From assembly GCA_023441965.1 (NCBI GenBank), contig JAEZNB010000061.1, positions 1-6,061 of the forward strand: a stretch of DNA of 6,061 nucleotides, written 5' to 3'. Origin of the DNA: Bacillota bacterium (GTDB taxonomy: Bacteria; Bacillota; Clostridia; Lachnospirales; Lachnospiraceae). A program made the position numbers and the translations under genes. The notes beneath the pieces were generated by a model. That model ran no database searches, was not told the origin of the DNA, and worked only from the letters and a program-made list of their open reading frames with translations. Below, piece after piece: positions 1 through 3,187 of this stretch. Each line of letters opens with the position of its first letter. Position 1 is the first letter of the stretch.

Positions 1-382
1 AGAAAAGGTAGCCTGTCACCAACGCTACGCCGGAATATATCATTGTAGTCATGTATCCTGCGCGTAGGATTTTTGCACCTTTGATGTCAAAGTACTCGGT
101 TAAAAACACGATCGAAACGCCAACCACATTCACAGTCACGACGAGTGCGATGGCCAGCTTTAAAGAGTTCCAGATGTAATGCCCCATGCTCCCAGCCAAG
201 AAAAAGCGTATGACTGCAAAAGGATCGGCTTGACCAGCGGCATTTTTGGCTGTAAAGATGCTAGTCAAGGTGTTCAAGCATGGAAGCACCATAAAGCCCA
301 TGAACAAGTACACAAAGAACGCAATCCCAAAGACCTTGAAGATGTGTTCGAGCTTCAGCCTGCCTTTTAAAATACCTTGCAT
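1..382 (-). CDS. ABC transporter permease, amino-terminal part (cut by left edge)
   Basis: This is the membrane channel subunit of the importer encoded just upstream. The first 127 codons are visible, open to the window edge. The start is ATG at 380-382, preceded after 7 bases by an AGGGGG ribosome site (390-395). That site sits directly against the ATPase stop codon, so the two genes are probably coupled in translation. A short basic cytoplasmic start (residues 1-16) leads into a hydrophobic segment at about 17-37. A hydrophilic loop follows, then a second membrane segment at about 74-95 starting with NSLKLA, and a third beginning near 111. The stretch from NSLKLA to TEYFDIKG resembles the start of the conserved transmembrane domain in FbpB/CysT-type permeases (BPD_transp_1). 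Iron-type FbpB permeases are often near 550 residues with two such domains; the length here is unknown. Family assignment is fairly sure, substrate is not. Confidence 0.85.
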   Translation of the reverse strand, partial: MQGILKGRLKLEHIFKVFGIAFFVYLFMGFMVLPCLNTLTSIFTAKNAAGQADPFAVIRFFLAGSMGHYIWNSLKLAIALVVTVNVVGVSIVFLTEYFDIKGAKILRAGYMTTMIYSGVALVTGYLF

Positions 383-395
383 CCTGCCACCCCCT

Positions 396-1391
396 CTATT
401 CCAACACCTTCGGATAAGACATGATGTCTTTTTCGTTTATTGCGACTGTTACTTTTTCACCTGGCTCGTAGATGTTCATGGCATCGTTTTTCTCAATGGC
501 CTTGATCACCTGTGAACCCAGGTTGATTGTGTATTTTATGTACAGTCCATAGAACTCGCGGCCTTCAATCACGCCATCAAAGCCTTGACCGTTATTCACG
601 AGCACTCGTTCAAGGCGAACGTAGTTATTGTTGCTTTTGTCAAGACCGGAAAGTTTGCTGACCACTTCATCACAGAGGAGATTAATATCCCCAATAAAAT
701 TGCATACAAATTCTGTTTGCGATTGATTGTAAACCTCGGTTGGCGTTCCGATCTGTTCGATATAGCCATTGTTAAACACCGCAATGCGATCCGAAAGCGT
801 CAGCGCCTCTTCCTGGTCGTGTGTGACATAGATCGTTGTGATGCCGAAATCTCGCTGCATTTTCTTGAGTTCGTTTCTCAGCTGTACCCGCAGCTTTGCA
901 TCCAAATTGGAAAGCGGCTCATCCATACATATAATCGTCGGGCTGTTTACCAGCGCACGTGCAATAGCCACACGCTGCTGTTGTCCGCCCGAAAGCTGTG
1001 AGACCGCCTTTTTCAGCTGTTCGTCACTCAAGTCCACCTTTTGGGCGATCGAACGCACTTTTGCGTCGATTTCTGTCTTTCTTTCCTTTTTAACCTTTAA
1101 GCCAAAGGCGATGTTATCAAAAACTGTCATCGTGGGAAATAGCGCATAGCTCTGAAACACGATGCCTATGTTTCGGTCCTCAATGGGCACATGGGTAATA
1201 TCCCTGCCCTTGACGTGTACAGTTCCCTCCGCAGGCGCAACAAATCCTGTGATTGTCCGGAGCGTAGTCGTCTTTCCGCAGCCTGAAGGACCCAAGAAGG
1301 TAAAAAACTCACTCTCCTTCACGTGCACATTGATTTTTTTCAGAGCCGTGAAATCCCCAAACTTCACGACAATATCTTTCAAATCAATCAT
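396..1391 (-). CDS. ABC transporter ATP-binding protein, FbpC/PotA-like
   Basis: This cytoplasmic ATPase should power the importer, dimerising on the permease. The product has 331 residues. All nucleotide-binding motifs are intact: Walker A GPSGCGKTT at 34-42, Q-loop glutamine at 80, signature LSGGQQQR at 133-140, Walker B IICMDEP at 153-159, D-loop SNLD at 161-164 and the switch histidine at 191 in VTHDQEEA. The remaining carboxy-terminal part, about 235-331, is a less conserved beta-rich extension like the TOBE-type regulatory domain of PotA, FbpC and MalK-type ATPases, and that extension puts it in the importer class. I chose ATG at 1391 because a GGAG ribosome site (1400-1403) stands 8 bases before it. 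An in-frame TTG at 1409 would add six residues but has no ribosome site. The stop lies 13 bases before the permease start. The substrate group (iron, polyamine, phosphonate, thiamine) cannot be decided from the ATPase alone. Confidence 0.93.
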   Translation of the reverse strand: MIDLKDIVVKFGDFTALKKINVHVKESEFFTFLGPSGCGKTTTLRTITGFVAPAEGTVHVKGRDITHVPIEDRNIGIVFQSYALFPTMTVFDNIAFGLKVKKERKTEIDAKVRSIAQKVDLSDEQLKKAVSQLSGGQQQRVAIARALVNSPTIICMDEPLSNLDAKLRVQLRNELKKMQRDFGITTIYVTHDQEEALTLSDRIAVFNNGYIEQIGTPTEVYNQSQTEFVCNFIGDINLLCDEVVSKLSGLDKSNNNYVRLERVLVNNGQGFDGVIEGREFYGLYIKYTINLGSQVIKAIEKNDAMNIYEPGEKVTVAINEKDIMSYPKVLE

Positions 1392-1399
1392 CGGCCATG

Positions 1400-1403
1400 C
1401 TCC
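1400..1403 (-). promoter_or_regulatory. Ribosome binding site of the ATPase gene
   Basis: GGAG on the minus strand, 8 bases before the ATG at 1391. It decides the start codon, because it overlaps the six-codon extension opened by the TTG at 1409, which itself has no such site. Confidence 0.75.
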
Positions 1404-1505
1404 ATTCAAGACTTAATATTTGTATAACCTTACCGCGTGACTGCGGTGCTTGCACGAGTAGCTGCTATCGCAACTCTCATTAGAAGAAATAAACGTGATA
1501 CTCCT

Positions 1506-1552
1506 CCCCATAGTCCAAAGGACGGCCATTGGCCGTCCTTTGGACGCCGGGG
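1506..1552 (-). other. Strong palindromic stem-loop between binding-protein and ATPase genes
   Basis: Two perfect 16-base arms (1513-1528 and 1530-1545) flank a single T, giving about 15 pairs closed by a three-base loop. Three unpaired bases on each side (1510-1512, 1546-1548) are followed by a further CCCC/GGGG match (1506-1509, 1549-1552). The element begins about 30 bases after the stop of the binding-protein gene. There is no T-run on either strand, so it is not a standard rho-independent terminator. In many ABC import operons a stem-loop here protects the upstream transcript from 3' exonucleases or lowers downstream expression, so the binding protein is made in excess. That role is inferred from position. 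The rest of the 189-base gap (1392-1580) holds a weak 5-bp inverted repeat (1432-1436/1443-1447) and no convincing promoter. Confidence 0.8.
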
Positions 1553-1580
1553 AAACTTTGAACAGCTTGATTTGTTTCGC

Positions 1581-2783
1581 TTACTTCGCCGCGGGTTGGG
1601 TCAGAGTTGCCCAGTCGAGGTTATCCCAGTCGGGTTCGGGATTCGGAGTGCCCATATCAGCCCAGTAGAAACCCAAGTTGGTCATGATGTTCGTCCATTC
1701 GCTGGAGTGTGCACCAACATAGGCGTAATACTTCATGTCGGTTCCACTCACCGTTTCCTGGGCGCAGTTCTTCAGCGTGTAAATCGCAGGAACCTCTTTG
1801 TACAGCGCGCTGGCAGCAACAGTGTTGCAGGGGTAGGAGTCGAATTCTTCGCCCCACGCAGCCTGCACTTCAGCAGATCCAAACCATTCTGCAAACGCCT
1901 TTACAGCTTCAGTTTCCTTATCGCTGCGTCCCTCGCGATTGAGGACACCAATGTACTCAGCAATATAGTAGGAACCATCCTTGATATCAACCAGCGCCCA
2001 GTTCTCGGGTTCCAGCGTGCCCAAAAGCGGCGTGGCGGAACCTTCGGCAGCGGCGTCAATCTGGCCATACAGCGAAGAAGAGTAGAACGTGGAAACCTGC
2101 ACCGCGCCCTTGTTCAGAGGGTCAAAGCCGTAATTGTCGCCTGTGAAAATGCCGTTTGCGCAGTATTTCCAGAGGGTCTTCCAACCTTCAATAGAGATGC
2201 CGCCGGCAGGGCTGTTAGGATCCACAAAGGGAAAGAGCATCGCAGAGTTGATGTTAGCATTCGTCGTGCCGCCAACCTTGCCCTGACGATACCAAGTGTA
2301 GCCACTGTTCACGATGTCTGCCCAGTGGTCAAAAGCCAGTTTCTCCCCCTTGGTTCCCAGATCATCCGTACGGTAAAGCATCAGAATATTCTGGATGACC
2401 AGGCCATAAGCCTTGCCATCGTACTTGTACAAGCCCACTTCCTCGGCCCAGCTCGGCGTCCAGTCAGCCAGTACGAGATTCTCATACTTTCCTTCGATAA
2501 CTTGGCTCCAACGGGTTTCGTTCAAACCAAAGAGGATGTCGCCATCCTTTTTCTCATTGGCAGCCTGGATAGCAGCCGTGTCGCCGGAGATAACGGTATT
2601 GTCATCCATGGAGATAGTGAAACCAGCATTTTTGGCTTCATTAATGAGCCAGGTAGCTCTCTCTGTAGAGTTGGAGTTAGAATAGATGCGGATCGTGTAA
2701 CCAGAATAGTCCTCAGCGACAGCAGCAGGTACCAACGCCAAAACCAACATGAACGCCAGAATACATGAAAGGATCCTTTTCAT
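1581..2783 (-). CDS. ABC transporter solute-binding protein, AfuA/FbpA-like
   Basis: This is the exported receptor that captures the solute for the importer. It has 400 residues, usual for the iron/polyamine/phosphonate cluster of binding proteins. Residues 1-23 form a clear signal peptide: a KR start, a hydrophobic core, and a type I cleavage site AVA before Glu24. No lipobox cysteine follows; Cys7 lies at the start of the core and cannot serve as one. The mature part shows the two-lobe pattern: beta strand YTIRIYSN near 28-36, a DGDILFG strand near 80-86, a middle segment FDHWADIVNSG near 151-161, and an EAVKAFAEWFGSAEVQ helix near 292-307. Mature cysteines are 208, 319 and 340. The paired tyrosines at 272-273 do not by themselves prove the iron site of FbpA. 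The ATG at 2783 has a perfect AGGAGG ahead. The gene is first in the operon. Class is fairly sure, ligand unknown. Confidence 0.9.
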   Translation of the reverse strand: MKRILSCILAFMLVLALVPAAVAEDYSGYTIRIYSNSNSTERATWLINEAKNAGFTISMDDNTVISGDTAAIQAANEKKDGDILFGLNETRWSQVIEGKYENLVLADWTPSWAEEVGLYKYDGKAYGLVIQNILMLYRTDDLGTKGEKLAFDHWADIVNSGYTWYRQGKVGGTTNANINSAMLFPFVDPNSPAGGISIEGWKTLWKYCANGIFTGDNYGFDPLNKGAVQVSTFYSSSLYGQIDAAAEGSATPLLGTLEPENWALVDIKDGSYYIAEYIGVLNREGRSDKETEAVKAFAEWFGSAEVQAAWGEEFDSYPCNTVAASALYKEVPAIYTLKNCAQETVSGTDMKYYAYVGAHSSEWTNIMTNLGFYWADMGTPNPEPDWDNLDWATLTQPAAK

Positions 2784-2789
2784 TTTATT

Positions 2790-2796
2790 CCCTCCT
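2790..2796 (-). promoter_or_regulatory. Ribosome binding site of the solute-binding protein gene
   Basis: AGGAGGG on the minus strand, with the AGGAGG core 7 bases from the ATG at 2783. It matches the consensus fully and suggests high translation, as expected for a binding protein needed in excess over the transporter. Confidence 0.9.
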
Positions 2797-2798
2797 AT

Positions 2799-2821
2799 AA
2801 TAAGGCTATTGACACCTTATT
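2799..2821 (-). promoter_or_regulatory. Inverted repeat in the leader of the importer operon
   Basis: Perfect 7-base arms, AATAAGG and CCTTATT on the minus strand, with a 9-base loop. It fills nearly the whole short leader between the predicted transcription start (about 2825) and the ribosome site, which begins 2 bases further on. It could be an operator just downstream of the promoter or a weak RNA hairpin. The repeat is plain in the sequence; the function is inference, and 7-base repeats also arise by chance. Confidence 0.4.
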
Positions 2822-2831
2822 TATTATCCCT

Positions 2832-2860
2832 ATTCTAGCAGAATGGAAGGGGATTGTAAA
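2832..2860 (-). promoter_or_regulatory. Sigma-A-type promoter of the importer operon
   Basis: On the minus strand, TTTACA (2855-2860, five of six consensus bases) is separated by exactly 17 bases from TAGAAT (2832-2837, five of six). A TG dinucleotide one base before the -10 box adds an extended -10. Transcription would start near 2825, giving a leader of about 42 bases before the ATG of the binding-protein gene. It should drive all three transporter genes. Confidence 0.8.
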
Positions 2861-2879
2861 TCACTTGGTTAATACAATC
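2852..2879 (-). promoter_or_regulatory. Candidate operator overlapping the -35 box
   Basis: Perfect 7-base arms GATTGTA and TACAATC are separated by 14 bases, so the arm centres are 21 bp apart, two turns of the helix. The promoter-proximal arm overlaps the TTTACA -35 box, which would suit a dimeric repressor or activator. It does not resemble a Fur box. No regulator gene is visible in the window, and a repeat of this size can occur by chance. Confidence 0.35.
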
Positions 2880-2996
2880 TTCATTGGTCCAGTGGCTTTT
2901 TGAGCCTAAATCGATGAATAGTAAACAGATCGGTGCAGACGCATTTACTAGAAAAGTGTCAATGGCGGTTGCTCTCATCCTTTTCCCCATGCCCTT

Positions 2997-3036
2997 AAAA
3001 AAGTCCTGGTGGAGAAACCGGCCCCCTTGCCACCAG
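2997..3036 (-). terminator. Probable rho-independent terminator of the helicase gene
   Basis: On the minus strand, CTGGTGG (3030-3036) pairs perfectly with CCACCAG (3006-3012) around a 17-base GC-rich loop. Three bases later comes a run of six T (2997-3002). It lies about 150 bases after the helicase stop codon and before the importer promoter, so it should separate the two transcription units. The large loop and the three-base gap before the T-run make it less than ideal. Confidence 0.6.
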
Positions 3037-3107
3037 ATCGGAAGCCGTTATACCCTCCGGCACTATGGGAATTTGGGGCAAAAGACCCAGCATCCGGGCC
3101 AACTGTT

Positions 3108-3140
3108 TGGATGGGAGAGAGCGTACTCCCCTGCCATCCA
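3108..3140 (-). other. Hairpin in the 3' flank of the helicase gene
   Basis: TGGATGG (3134-3140 on the minus strand) and CCATCCA (3108-3114) are perfect 7-base arms. GGGGAG and CTCTCCC inside could give alternative inner pairing. No T-run follows, so it is not itself a terminator. It begins about 50 bases after the helicase stop and closely resembles the terminator hairpin 70 bases further on. Confidence 0.45.
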
Positions 3141-3187
3141 GAACAATGCTCATGAATGCAAATAAACCCAAGGCCATTCAAGCCAAC

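Larger units (their letters stand above)
2784..3187. other. Gap of about 400 bases between helicase gene and importer operon
   Basis: From right to left it holds a 3' flank of the helicase gene with two hairpins (3140-3108 and 3036-2997, the second a probable terminator), then about 115 unassigned bases (roughly 2880-2996) in which I see only a 4-base stem around 2895-2907. After that come the promoter, candidate operator, leader repeat and ribosome site of the importer operon. Short open frames in both strands have no ribosome site and no recognisable product, so I call none of them. Confidence 0.6.

Noticed and set aside
1391..1409. TTG at 1409 as the ATPase start
   Set aside because: No ribosome site lies ahead of it, and GGAG is correctly placed for the ATG at 1391, which gives the usual family start MIDLKDIVV.
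1392..1440. Promoter directly before the ATPase gene
   Set aside because: The best pair, GTCACG and TATTAA with 17 bases between, matches the consensus poorly and would start transcription at the ribosome site itself.
1430..1480. A 16-codon minus-strand frame in the gap before the ATPase gene, after an AGGAG sequence
   Set aside because: The AGGAG lies about 18 bases from the ATG, too far to serve it, and the peptide is not a recognisable leader.
1437..2768. A 443-codon open frame on the plus strand, antisense to the whole binding-protein gene
   Set aside because: It has no ribosome site and no recognisable domain, and it exactly shadows a gene with a signal peptide, promoter and perfect ribosome site on the other strand. 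Long antisense frames are a common side effect of codon bias.
2763..2774. Cys7 of the binding protein as a lipobox cysteine
   Set aside because: It comes only three residues after the basic start and before the hydrophobic core, so a lipoprotein signal peptide could not fit.
2815..2835. AT-rich stretch around the promoter as a Fur box
   Set aside because: Only a partial GATAAT-like half-site is seen, without the paired half.
2884..3165. A plus-strand frame of 93 codons opposite the helicase 3' flank
   Set aside because: It starts with TTG without a ribosome site, has no known motif and crosses the terminator region on the wrong strand.
2995..3177. A 60-codon minus-strand frame just after the helicase stop
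   Set aside because: Its residues look plausible, but there is no ribosome site, and the frame runs through the terminator hairpin and stops within the T-run. It is best read as 3' flank.
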